In this document: piece by piece, positions 30,777-38,725 of the stretch
Position numbering within the stretch: position 1 is the first letter of the stretch
How the letters are laid out: each line of letters begins with the position of its first letter
Source: Desulfoscipio sp. XC116
GTDB lineage: Bacteria > Bacillota > Desulfotomaculia > Desulfotomaculales > Desulfallaceae
Assembly (NCBI RefSeq): GCF_039851975.1
Contig: NZ_CP156660.1
Coordinates: forward strand, 868,001 to 932,000
Direction of reading: 5' to 3'
Length of the DNA: 64,000 bases
Notes under the pieces: model-generated
Database searches by the model: none
What the model saw: only the letters and a program-made list of their open reading frames with translations
Told to the model about the DNA's origin: nothing
Program-made: the position numbers and the translations under genes

Positions 30777-31857
30777 GTATAAGGTATGCGTCTATTCAAT
30801 ATGTAAAAACGAGGAAAACTTTGTCGATAGATGGGTTGCTTCAATGAGCGAAGCGGACCTAATCGTTGTATGCGATACCGGTTCGTCGGACGGCACGGTA
30901 CAAAGGCTCCGGGATAAAGGCGTGGCAGTCTACAGCATAAAGATTGCTCCCTGGAGATTTGACGTTGCAAGAAATATAGCGTTAAATTTTATCCCTTGTG
31001 ATTTTGACATTTGCATCTGTACCGACCTTGATGAGCTTTTTGAGGCGGGGTGGAGGGAAAAACTTGAAACCGTTTGGACTCCCGAAACTACAAGGCTGAG
31101 ATACATGTTCACCTGGAAGTTCAACCCGGATGGGACCCGGGGCGTTACCTACCAGCAGGAAAAAATTCACGGCCGGCATGGATACAGATGGGTAAATCCG
31201 GTTCATGAGGTACTGCGGTACTACGCGGAAAAGCCCGAGGTGTACGCATATGAACCGGCAATTTACATTGACCATTTTCCCGACCCCACTAAATCCAGGG
31301 GACAATATTTGCCCCTGCTTGAGCTTTCGCAAAAAGAAAACCCCGCTGACAGCATTACTGCTTTCTGGCTGGGCAGGGAATATATGTTTTACCGGCAATA
31401 CGACAAATGCATTGAAACGCTTCAGGGACACCTTGCCCTTCCAAGCGCCGTATGGGATCAGGAACGGTGCGCTTCAATGAGATATATTGCCGAGTCTTAT
31501 AAAGCTTTGGGCGATTTAAACGAGGCGAAAAAATGGTTCTACAGGGCCATCGCGGAGTGCCCTTCAATAAGGGAACCCTATGTGGATATGGCGCGCCTGG
31601 GATATGAGTTGAAAGAATGGTCTCTCGTTTACCAAATGCTTGATGAAACACTTAAAATAAATGTCAGGCCTTTTTCCTATCTGGCGGAAGAATCAAGCTG
31701 GGACAGCACCATCTACGATTTGGGAGCCATCGCTTGCTACAGGCTCGAATTGTTTGAAAAAGCCCGTGAGCTGGCCCAGATTGCCTTTGATATGAATCCC
31801 GACGATGAAAGGCTTAGAAGTAATCTTCAAATAATTAAAGAAAAAGTTAAAGACTAG
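30769..31857 (+). CDS. GT2-type glycosyltransferase with TPR C-terminus
   Basis: A 362-residue glycosyltransferase. GT-A marks: VYSICKNEENFVDRW at residues about 7-21, IVVCDTGSSDGT near 32-43 and the acid motif TDLDELFEAGW near 88-98. TPR-like helices near 200-360 (AFWLGREYMFYRQYDKCIETL, YIAESYKALGDLNEAKKWF). The start overlaps the end of the preceding gene by eight bases, so the two are translated together. It is a paralogue of the next gene with equal length and layout. TPR-bearing GT2 enzymes often glycosylate repetitive protein substrates, which fits the collagen arrays; the sugar is unknown. Confidence 0.82.
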   Translation: MNKYKVCVYSICKNEENFVDRWVASMSEADLIVVCDTGSSDGTVQRLRDKGVAVYSIKIAPWRFDVARNIALNFIPCDFDICICTDLDELFEAGWREKLETVWTPETTRLRYMFTWKFNPDGTRGVTYQQEKIHGRHGYRWVNPVHEVLRYYAEKPEVYAYEPAIYIDHFPDPTKSRGQYLPLLELSQKENPADSITAFWLGREYMFYRQYDKCIETLQGHLALPSAVWDQERCASMRYIAESYKALGDLNEAKKWFYRAIAECPSIREPYVDMARLGYELKEWSLVYQMLDETLKINVRPFSYLAEESSWDSTIYDLGAIACYRLELFEKARELAQIAFDMNPDDERLRSNLQIIKEKVKD

Positions 31858-31890
31858 GGACTAACCGAAGTTTTATGGGGGGCCGGCATC

Positions 31891-32982
31891 ATGAAAAAGC
31901 TAAAAATATGTGTCTATGCAGTGTGTAAGAATGAAGCGCAGTTCGTTGACCGGTGGATGGACTCAATGAGCGAAGCTGATTGTATCATAGTGACCGACAC
32001 GGGTTCTACGGATGACACGGTGGAAAAGCTGAAACAAAGGGGCACAACAGTCCACATTGATATTATCAAGCCCTGGCGGTTTGACAGAGCTAGAAACTCA
32101 TGTCTGGCGCAAATTCCTGAGGACATGGATATATGTGTAAGCACCGATCTTGATGAAGTTTTTGAAACAGGCTGGCGTAAAAGTCTTGAAAATGCCTGGA
32201 TTAACGGGACCACCAGAGCCAGGTACCATTACACCTGGAGCTTTAATCCGGACGGCACGCCCGGTGTTACATTCTATTATGACCGGATCCATGCCAGAAA
32301 GGGCTATCGGTGGTTTAACCCGGTCCACGAATGTCTGTATTTCACCGGCAAGGGGGAGGAAAAACATGTATGGTGCCCTGATGTGAGGCTTCGGCATTAT
32401 CCGGACAGTAGCAAAGACAGGAGTTCTTACCTGCCCCTGCTTGAACTGGCCGTTGCGGAAAGGCCCGACGATCCCAGGAGCTACCATTATCTTGGCCGGG
32501 AATATATGTTCTCCGGTATGTGGAATCAATGTATAGAAACCCTGCGTAAGCATATCTCATTGCCAAACTCGCACTGGAAAGAGGAAAGAGGCGCATCCAT
32601 GCGGTTTATCGCTCGGGCCTACAAAGCACAAAATAATTATATTGAGGCTAAAAGTTGGCTTTATAAATCAATTGCGGAGACACCACATGTAAGAGAGCCG
32701 TATGTTGAAATGGCCAAACTTATGTATGAGCAAAAAGATTGGGCGGGCATTTACCACATGGTAAAAGACGCGTTAAAAATAAAGGAGAAGTCGACTCATA
32801 TAAATGATGCCTGGTGCTGGGACTATACGATATATGACCTGGGCGCGCTGGCTTGTTATTATATAGGCTTGCAAAAAGAAGCAATGGAATATGCAAAAAT
32901 TGCACTGGATATGAATCCGCATGATGAGAGGTTAAAAAGAAATTATGAAATAATAAAAGGAAGTATCTCGGCTTCCATGTAG
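31891..32982 (+). CDS. GT2-type glycosyltransferase with TPR C-terminus (paralogue)
   Basis: A 363-residue close relative of the preceding gene (VYAVCKNEAQFVDRWMDSM, DTGSTDDTVEKL, STDLDEVFETGW, RIHARKGYRWFNPVHE). The TPR half is also conserved (YHYLGREYMFSGMWNQCIETL; YDLGALACYYIGLQKEAMEYA). It starts 33 bases after its neighbour, same strand. Two similar but distinct enzymes suggest successive sugar additions. Some SunS and SgtA-like enzymes share this GT2 plus repeat layout. Function on the collagen proteins is inferred from neighbourhood only. Confidence 0.82.
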   Translation: MKKLKICVYAVCKNEAQFVDRWMDSMSEADCIIVTDTGSTDDTVEKLKQRGTTVHIDIIKPWRFDRARNSCLAQIPEDMDICVSTDLDEVFETGWRKSLENAWINGTTRARYHYTWSFNPDGTPGVTFYYDRIHARKGYRWFNPVHECLYFTGKGEEKHVWCPDVRLRHYPDSSKDRSSYLPLLELAVAERPDDPRSYHYLGREYMFSGMWNQCIETLRKHISLPNSHWKEERGASMRFIARAYKAQNNYIEAKSWLYKSIAETPHVREPYVEMAKLMYEQKDWAGIYHMVKDALKIKEKSTHINDAWCWDYTIYDLGALACYYIGLQKEAMEYAKIALDMNPHDERLKRNYEIIKGSISASM

Positions 32983-33407
32983 AATGCTTGTTCCGCGGGG
33001 CCGGTGGCACAACGAATATAACCGTGCACAGACCCGTCGGCCAGGGCGAATCATGCTGTACAACCAGCAAGGCTCCTTAATTTTTTAGTCCTACTGTTAA
33101 ACCGGAGAGCTTGTATTGGAGCCTGGTTGGCGGACAGGCTACAATACATAACAGGGCAAACGCCGCCTACCCGATGGTCAAGCTCGCATTAAATGTATGC
33201 GTTTAATTAGTTGCGGTGATAGAGCAACCGAATAGATTCCTAAGATGGATAAATAATTATAATCCAGCGCTTTACATGTAGATTTAAATGGGCTGGCTTT
33301 AGAAACTAAAGAAAGTTATATTATTTATAAGGCAGGAATTTATTGAGCAGATAGCCATAATAAAAAGCACAAAAATTGGTCTTAGGTAAATTATCGGAGG
33401 TTTATAA
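32983..33407. other. Intergenic stretch after the glycosyltransferase operon
   Basis: About 425 bases. I see no convincing gene, terminator or RNA. An open stretch near 32996-33081 has no start or recognised product. The GNAT gene follows with its own AUCGGAGG ribosome site. Confidence 0.5.
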
Positions 33408-34052
33408 ATGAACAAAATGATTAAGATTAGGAATGAAGAAGAAACAGATTATGAGAGAGTGGAAGAGATCACAAGGAAAGCTTTTTGGAATTTATATATT
33501 CCGGGGTGCATTGAACACTATTTAGTTCATGTTATGCGATCCCACAAAGACTTTCTGCCGGAGTTGGATCTGGTGATTGAAGTTGATAATCAGATCATCG
33601 GGAATATTATGTATACGAAAACAAAACTAATTGATGAGTCTGGGGAAGAAAAAGACATTCTTACTTTCGGCCCAGTTTGCATTTTGCCGGAATATCAGAG
33701 AAAGGGATATGGAAAAAAACTAATGGAGTATTCCTTTGAACAGGCGGCCGCACTTGATTATGATGCGATTGTAATATTTGGAAATCCGAATAATTATGTA
33801 AGCCGCGGTTTTAAGAGTTGCAAAAAGTACAATGTCTGTCTTGAAAATGGGACATATCCGGCGGCAATGATGGTAAAAGAACTCAGACCAGATGTCTTGG
33901 ACGGAAGAAAATGGGTTTACCATCAAAGTCCTGTATTTGAGATAGATGAACAAGAAGCTGGGCGCTTTGACGAGGGTCTGGAAAGCCTGGAGAAAAAATA
34001 CAAGCCAAGTCAGGAAGAATTTTATATTCACAGCCATTCTATTATACAGTGA
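33408..34052 (+). CDS. GNAT family N-acetyltransferase
   Basis: A 214-residue acetyltransferase. The acetyl-CoA binding motif A is clear: FGPVCILPEYQRKGYGKKLM near residues 84-103 (Q-R-K-G-Y-G signature), followed by AIVIFGNPNNYVSRGFKSC. The N-terminal half (IRNEEETDYERVEEITRKAF) fits the YhbS-like group (COG3153). GGAGG lies eight bases before the ATG. It would transfer acetyl from acetyl-CoA to an amine; substrate unknown. Base composition is more AT-rich than the following nucleotidyltransferase gene, consistent with a patchwork region. Confidence 0.83.
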   Translation: MNKMIKIRNEEETDYERVEEITRKAFWNLYIPGCIEHYLVHVMRSHKDFLPELDLVIEVDNQIIGNIMYTKTKLIDESGEEKDILTFGPVCILPEYQRKGYGKKLMEYSFEQAAALDYDAIVIFGNPNNYVSRGFKSCKKYNVCLENGTYPAAMMVKELRPDVLDGRKWVYHQSPVFEIDEQEAGRFDEGLESLEKKYKPSQEEFYIHSHSIIQ

Positions 34053-34188
34053 GTTTTCTTTAGTGGTATAAGGATAAGCTACAACTTTTAATTTAACGAG
34101 CAAGCCACTTTCTATAATGAACATAATGAGAAGCGTACAAGTTCCGGTTTAGCGGAGGGATTATAAAACCAATCCAAAGGAGCAAAGA

Positions 34189-34872
34189 ATGGATTTTAAT
34201 ATAAACACTTGGATGAAAGGATATTTGGACGGGCTGAAAGCTTTGTTCGGTTCTCGCCTGCTGTTTGCCGGGCTTCAGGGAAGTTATGGACGGGACGAAG
34301 CGACAGACGGCAGCGACATTGACGCGGTTGTCATACTGGAGCAGGTCACTCCGGGAGATTTGAAGGCATACGGCACTATGCTGGACACGCTTCCGCACCG
34401 GGAGAAAGTCTGCGGGTTTATCTCCGGCCGGCAGGAGCTGCTGAATTGGGAACGCTCCGATCTGTTCCAGTTCTACCATGACACCACCCCGGTTTTCGGA
34501 AGCATTGACTTTCTGCTGTCGCTGATCGGCAAAGAGGATATTCGTCGCGCCATCCGAATCGGGGCCTGCAATATCTACCACATGTGCGGTCACAATATGG
34601 TGCATGAGAAGAACGCGGAGATATTGAAGGCCCTTTATAAATCAGCCGCTTTTACTGTACAGGCGGTCTATTACGACCAAACGGGAACTTACGTAAAGCA
34701 GAAGGCCGAGCTTATCCCCTTGCTGCAACCGCAGGAACGGGAGATTTTGCAGACCGGTATGACGATCAAAAAGCAACCCGATATGGCGCGGACGGAGTTT
34801 GAACGATTTTCCGAACTGTTGTTCAATTGGGCAGCGGGGTTGATTATTAAGTATAAGACTGAGTTGAATTGA
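34189..34872 (+). CDS. Nucleotidyltransferase-fold protein
   Basis: A 227-residue protein with the pol-beta type nucleotidyltransferase motif: GSYGRDEATDGSDIDAVV near residues 30-47 supplies the GS and DxD metal-binding residues. The C-terminal helical half (CNIYHMCGHNMVHEKNAEILKALYKSA) resembles the KNTase-C-like helix bundles of aminoglycoside nucleotidyltransferases, but I cannot name a substrate. It could be a minimal antibiotic-modifying or toxin-antitoxin-like enzyme. A deletion remnant of a close paralogue lies at 15896-15975. Confidence 0.7.
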   Translation: MDFNINTWMKGYLDGLKALFGSRLLFAGLQGSYGRDEATDGSDIDAVVILEQVTPGDLKAYGTMLDTLPHREKVCGFISGRQELLNWERSDLFQFYHDTTPVFGSIDFLLSLIGKEDIRRAIRIGACNIYHMCGHNMVHEKNAEILKALYKSAAFTVQAVYYDQTGTYVKQKAELIPLLQPQEREILQTGMTIKKQPDMARTEFERFSELLFNWAAGLIIKYKTELN

Positions 34873-34896
34873 GCGAAAAAACAGGAACTCATTAGA

Positions 34897-35034
34897 TGTC
34901 ATATTAAGCATTCGGGATATTGGGGTGAACTCTATTTTCGGGACTATTTACAGAAACATCTCAATGTTGCCGGAGAATATGAAAGCCTAAAATGGGGATT
35001 GAAAGAACAAATGGGCATTAGACGGCACCATTAA
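34897..35034 (+). pseudogene. GrpB-family 3' fragment
   Basis: An open stretch without start encodes GYWGELYFRDYLQKHLNVAG and EYESLKWGLKEQMG. This is the conserved C-terminal helix of GrpB (PF04229) proteins (FRDYL..HP..A..YE.LK). The first 100 or so residues are gone. Confidence 0.6.
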
Positions 35035-35072
35035 GGTATTGTAATTGCCTCTATATTTTAGGGGGGGGTTGT

Positions 35073-35261
35073 ATGAATATTAAATATCGCGATGCTCAAA
35101 AAAAGGATTGTTCGAAAGTTGCTGAGTATATTAATTATGCTTCAGATGGAGTACTTGATTTCCTTTTTGAAGGTACTGTTGGTGGTATGACAGTAACACA
35201 GATATTAACCCATGGCCTTTTGCCGAAGACTAAGCCGGGGCGTGGCGGCGCGCTGGCTTAG
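35073..35261 (+). pseudogene. Truncated GNAT acetyltransferase (N-terminal part)
   Basis: MNIKYRDAQKKDCSKVAEYI and the following 30 residues look like the beginning of a GNAT acetyltransferase, with a good GGGGGG ribosome site. After about 50 residues the frame runs into the GC-rich hairpin and serpin-tail segment and stops. The acetyl-CoA motif is missing, so the product is inactive. Confidence 0.6.
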
Positions 35262-35274
35262 CCGCGCCGCCGCC
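35244..35274 (-). repeat. GC-rich hairpin behind serpin tail, copy 1
   Basis: GGCGGCGCG and CGCGCCGCC form a 9-bp stem around CTGGCTTAGC. The same element follows each serpin copy (38675-38706 and 42012-42046) and is probably their terminator. Confidence 0.6.
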
Positions 35275-35304
35275 AGCTTAATATGGTGGTCATTGATCTA
35301 GATC

Positions 35305-35380
35305 CGTTATAGATCCGTTACAGTGCCGATGAAGATGGGCAGATTCGTATCGCAGTCGATGAGCAGGTAAACAAACGGCG
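35305..35380 (-). pseudogene. Serpin 3' remnant (third copy)
   Basis: The minus strand encodes FVYLLIDCDTNLPIFIGTVT, identical to the end of the two intact serpins at 38726-39982 and 42081-43331. About 1.2 kb of the gene is deleted and the tail is joined to the upstream region of the ada copy. Confidence 0.8.
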
Positions 35381-35466
35381 GCAAAAATAAACACATGTCA
35401 GGAAATAGCCGGATTTTTATAGAAGATATGTTATAATAATTCAAGCTCAAACAAAGAGGCGAGAAA

Positions 35467-35838
35467 ATGTTAGCGATTGATAACATCGGCCTATATGGCC
35501 GCATTCAACGCAGAGGACACACGTTTTGACGGCCGTTTTTTTGAAGGCATATCGGCCAGGGGAATATACTGTCGTCCGGTGTGTCGAACAAAACAGCCGC
35601 AAGCCGAAAACTGTACCTTTTATTCCACGGCGGCGGAAGCTGGACAGCCCAATACATTGCAATGCGAATAATGGAATGGCCTGATGCTTTCCTTGCAACA
35701 GATGTTGGTGTGAAAAAGGCGTTTGAACCCCATTCAGCAAAGGAATTGCTTGAAATGACGGAAGCATGGCGGCCCTGGCGCAGCTATGTGACAATCAACC
35801 TTTGGAACTCACTGCAAGCGTGGAAATTAGGAGGTTTA
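35467..35838 (+). pseudogene. ada-alkA pseudogene (frameshift and 1.1-kb deletion)
   Basis: The 5' end copies the intact gene at 40185 (same leader and ribosome site, MLAIDNIGLY for MLATDSTGLY). An extra G after codon 10 shifts the frame. After the zinc-finger region the sequence jumps from GGCGGAAGCTG to GGAAGCTGGACAGCCC, losing the AraC domain and most of the glycosylase. The last 65 codons of alkA are present and read on into ogt without a stop. Confidence 0.85.
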
Positions 35839-35841
35839 AAG

Positions 35842-36381
35842 ATGTATTACTCAACAACTTATCCTTCGTCTGTAGGTCTGCTTACGTTAGCAAGTGACGG
35901 TGAAAGTCTCGTTGGTTTGTGGATAGAGGGGCAGAAGTACCACGGCGATACCATACCCGAAGCAATGACGGAGAAGGACGCTATGCCGGTTTTTAACGCT
36001 GTAAAAAAGTGGTTGGACAGTTATTTTGCCGGTGCAAAGCCTGACGTTTCCGAATTGCCGTTAGCGCCCATTGGCAGCGAGTTTCGTCATGGAGTATGGA
36101 GCATTTTACGTGCGATCCCCTACGGTGAAGTTATCACTTATGGCGACATTGCGAAAAAAATGGTCGTAAAAATGAACAAGGAAAGTATGTCCAGTCAAGC
36201 AGTGGGCGGGGCTGTCGGCCACAATCCCATTTCAATTATAATTCCCTGCCACCGGGTTGTAGGGTCTAACGGCAGCTTGACGGGGTATGCCGGTGGCATT
36301 GGCATAAAGAAAAAACTGCTTGAGTTGGAGGGTGTTGACATGTCCCTCCTGTTCTCGCCCCAAAAAGGTACTGCGCTCTGA
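35842..36381 (+). CDS. ogt: Methylated-DNA-protein-cysteine methyltransferase
   Basis: A 179-residue suicide repair protein that removes the methyl group from O6-methylguanine. The active-site motif IIPCHRVVGSNG near residues 129-140 carries the acceptor Cys, and GHNP before it and GYAGG after it are typical. The helix-turn-helix part reads IPYGEVITYGDIAKKM. AGGAGG lies seven bases before the ATG at 35842. Upstream in-frame codons come from the broken alkA tail. In the second repair module the corresponding gene (41672) is truncated, so this is the only complete ogt here. Confidence 0.92.
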   Translation: MYYSTTYPSSVGLLTLASDGESLVGLWIEGQKYHGDTIPEAMTEKDAMPVFNAVKKWLDSYFAGAKPDVSELPLAPIGSEFRHGVWSILRAIPYGEVITYGDIAKKMVVKMNKESMSSQAVGGAVGHNPISIIIPCHRVVGSNGSLTGYAGGIGIKKKLLELEGVDMSLLFSPQKGTAL

Positions 36382-36422
36382 TAACCGTAGACTAAGGGGA
36401 CAATTAACAAGGAGGTTTTAGT

Positions 36423-37196
36423 TTGACAAAATATGTTGCTGTAGCTGGAAAGGGTGGCGTAGGGAAAACAACCTTTATAACTTTGATGTTAAGACAAATA
36501 ATACGTGAAAAAGAAATTTCCATTTTGGCTGTCGATGCTGATCCTAATGCAAATTTAAATGAAACATTGGGAATAACGGTCACTTCTACTATTTCCGAAG
36601 TTTTAGAGGAAAACAAGAATATAAAGGCTTCTCAGGACGAAACTTCCAAAGCATCTTTTTTTAATAGACTGGATCAATGCCTGCTTAAAACTCCCGGCTT
36701 TGATTTTCTAACTATGGGTGCTCCGCAAGGTTTCGGTTGTTATTGTTATCCTAATAACATTTTGCGGATGTATTTGGAGACACTTGGTAATAATTATGAT
36801 TTTGTGATAATTGATTCTGAAGCTGGAATGGAGCATATTAGCCGGCTGACAATTCCCCACATTGATATCATGTTTGTTGTTAGTGATTCCTCAGGTCGTG
36901 GAATTCGCTCAGCCGGACGAGTTCATGACTTGATCCGGGGATTACAGGCTGATGTTGATAAGATTTATTTGATAGTTACTCATACGGTTGAAAATAGCCT
37001 AAAGTCTCTGGCTGATGAAATTGCTCAAACAGGGTTACAGCTAATTGGAGATATTCCACTAGATGACTTAATATTTCAACAGGATATTATAGGTAAACCG
37101 CTCTTTGACTTGCCTGATAAAGCGATTTCACTGCAGGCGGTGGATAAAATACTACGACAAGCGGGAGTCGGGGGACGGTTCTCTGACTCAAAATGA
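36423..37196 (+). CDS. cooC: CooC-like carbon monoxide dehydrogenase maturation ATPase
   Basis: A 257-residue MinD/ArsA-type ATPase. Deviant Walker A GKGGVGKTTF at residues 9-18, LAVDADPNANL near 37-47, and the metal motif CYCYPN near 110-115, where CooC1 uses a C-x-C pair to bind nickel or zinc in the dimer. DFVIIDSEAGMEHISR is the CooC switch region. CooC drives Ni insertion into CO dehydrogenase in the acetyl-CoA pathway. TTG start with AGGAGG eight bases upstream. No CODH gene is in the window. The last ten codons (GVGGRFSDSK) are written by an inserted REP-like repeat, so the native C-terminus was altered. Confidence 0.85.
   Translation: MTKYVAVAGKGGVGKTTFITLMLRQIIREKEISILAVDADPNANLNETLGITVTSTISEVLEENKNIKASQDETSKASFFNRLDQCLLKTPGFDFLTMGAPQGFGCYCYPNNILRMYLETLGNNYDFVIIDSEAGMEHISRLTIPHIDIMFVVSDSSGRGIRSAGRVHDLIRGLQADVDKIYLIVTHTVENSLKSLADEIAQTGLQLIGDIPLDDLIFQQDIIGKPLFDLPDKAISLQAVDKILRQAGVGGRFSDSK
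37165..37189 (+). repeat. REP-like dispersed repeat, copy 1
   Basis: GAGTCGGGGGACGGTTCT followed by CTGACTC. It overlaps the 3' end of cooC. Followed by AAAATGAAGGAGTCAAAGAA, nearly as in copy 4 at 52712. Confidence 0.8.
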
Positions 37197-37218
37197 AGGA
37201 GTCAAAGAAGGAGAGAAG

Positions 37219-37263
37219 AAACCGAGGATAGATAATAAATCCATCCTCGGTTAATTGTTTTTT
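37219..37263 (+). terminator. Intrinsic terminator of cooC
   Basis: AACCGAGGAT and ATCCTCGGTT form a perfect 10-bp stem, followed by AATTGTTTTTT. Confidence 0.85.
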
Positions 37264-37296
37264 AGTCGCCCTGGGAGGATTTTGTTATCACACGCT

Positions 37297-37660
37297 TTAT
37301 TGCTTTGACAGTAACTTATAAAGCACCTGCGCCATTTCCGCCCTGGTCGTTATACCCATGGGAGAAAGTTTGCTTTCATTTCCACCGATGGTTCCGGTTT
37401 CCACCAGCAGTGTTATGGCTTCTTTGGCCCAGGGAGCAATTTCATCTGCATCCGTGAAAGCGGACAACGGTTTACCGGCTGTTCCTTCCGGCAGTCTCCC
37501 AATGGCCTTCAATGCATTGTGCAATAGGGTTAACATTTCCTGACGGGTGATTTCTTTGTCTGGGGCAAACATATTGTTTCCCACGCCGCCCGCTATATTT
37601 AACCGCTTTGCCGCCGCCAGATAACCGGTATAATAGGTGGCTCCGGCATCTGTAAAATTT
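37297..37660 (-). pseudogene. SLH-domain protein, 3' fragment
   Basis: The minus strand encodes about 120 residues of S-layer homology repeats: NFTDAGATYYTGYLAAAKRL, then FAPDKEITRQEMLTLLHNAL, then LSPMGITTRAEMAQVLYKLL, ending in a stop. SLH motifs bind pyruvylated cell-wall polymers. The frame has no start and breaks upstream at about 37660. A shorter copy of the same end lies at 52811-52884, again beside a REP-like repeat. Confidence 0.75.
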
Positions 37661-37734
37661 AAGTATACTGCAAGAATTAGCAGTACGCGCTACAAATAAT
37701 AAAGAACCCGTCTATCCCATAACGGGAAAACCGT

Positions 37735-38020
37735 GCTTGAGAATATCAGGGGGAGATAAGATTGCATTAATTGGAGAAAACGGTGTTGGCAAGACAACCT
37801 TGTTTAAAACAATATGCGGCTGGGATAAAGACTGCAGTGGCACAGTGCCATCAACCCTGCGGTTAAAATCGGCTATTTTGCCCGGAAACTTAATAATCTG
37901 CAGGGTGACGCCAGTATTCTTGATAATGCTTTAGATGAAGGAGCTACAGTTTCGGAAGCTGGATTATTCCTTGCTGTTTAAAGGGGATGATGTTTATAAA
38001 AAAACAGCCAACTTGAGCAT
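37735..38020 (+). pseudogene. ABC-F ATPase fragment with frameshifts
   Basis: LRISGGDKIALIGENGVGKT (Walker A) leads into TLFKTICGWDKDCSGTV. After a frameshift, VKIGYFARKLNNLQGDASIL and LDEGATVSEAG follow, then another shift and FKGDDVYKKTANLS just before the expected signature motif. This is the middle of an ABC-F protein. It ends against the isochorismatase gene. Confidence 0.75.
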
Positions 38021-38023
38021 CCC

Positions 38024-38566
38024 TTATTTTACGATTTTAATAAACTGCCTAAACAGTTCTCCTTCCGAGGTGTGCATGATTTCAAACAAGGCCATCTTGG
38101 TCGTAGTAATGACCGCACCCAACTCTCGCATTCGTTTCAAAGCCATGTCTCGATTCCATGCGGTACGTGAGGATACGGCATCAGATGCTACATGGACCTG
38201 GTAAGACGACTCTTTTAGAAGGCCGCTAACAGTTTGATAAACACAGACATGGGCCTCAATACCTGCTACAAGAAGCTGCTCTCGTTTTGTTTCCTTAAGC
38301 CTGTGCAAAAATTCTTCGTTTAAGCAGGCATTGAAGGTCATTTTTTGTATCGGAGGTAGATCTCCCAACAATCCACGCAGTTCAGGAATTGTCCTTCCCA
38401 GTCCATTAGAATTCTGTTCCACCAGGATAATGGGGAGTTTAAAAAGCTGGGCTGCCTTAATCAGTTTTTGCCAATTAGCATAGATTAGATGGGATTCATA
38501 TACTGTTCGGGCCAGTAACCCTTGTATATCTATAATCAACAAGGCGGTTTTATCCATAAGCAACAT
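38024..38566 (-). CDS. Isochorismatase-family hydrolase
   Basis: A 180-residue cysteine hydrolase. The triad is visible: Asp13 in ALLIIDIQG, Lys75 in PPIQKMTFNA, and Cys108 in VAGIEAHVCVYQT with the preceding cis-peptide region. Length is normal for the stand-alone family (YcaC-like or nicotinamidase-like). The substrate is unknown. The ATG has GAGGGGG about eight bases upstream. It is convergent with the ABC-F fragment and followed upstream by a REP-like hairpin and serpin A. Confidence 0.83.
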   Translation of the reverse strand: MLLMDKTALLIIDIQGLLARTVYESHLIYANWQKLIKAAQLFKLPIILVEQNSNGLGRTIPELRGLLGDLPPIQKMTFNACLNEEFLHRLKETKREQLLVAGIEAHVCVYQTVSGLLKESSYQVHVASDAVSSRTAWNRDMALKRMRELGAVITTTKMALFEIMHTSEGELFRQFIKIVK

Positions 38567-38600
38567 CGGGCATCCCCCTCTTGACTTGAATAACTAAAAA

Positions 38601-38655
38601 GTCAGGGGACGGTTCTTGGAGTCGTTTATTCTGAGTCGAAGAACCGTCCCCTGAC
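38601..38655. repeat. REP-like dispersed repeat, copy 2 (inverted pair)
   Basis: GTCAGGGGACGGTTCTT (38601-38617) and its exact complement AAGAACCGTCCCCTGAC (38639-38655) form a 17-bp perfect hairpin with a 21-base loop. This is the paired (BIME-like) form of the repeat. Confidence 0.85.
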
Positions 38656-38674
38656 TCCTGACTCGCCAAGCTTC

Positions 38675-38706
38675 CGGCGGCGGCGCGCTGGCTTAGCCGC
38701 GCCGTC
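38675..38706 (-). repeat. GC-rich hairpin behind serpin A
   Basis: Copy 2 of the GGCGGCGCG/CGCGCC hairpin, 20 bases past the serpin A stop. Likely terminator. Confidence 0.6.
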
Positions 38707-38725
38707 GCGTTTAATACGGTGGTTA

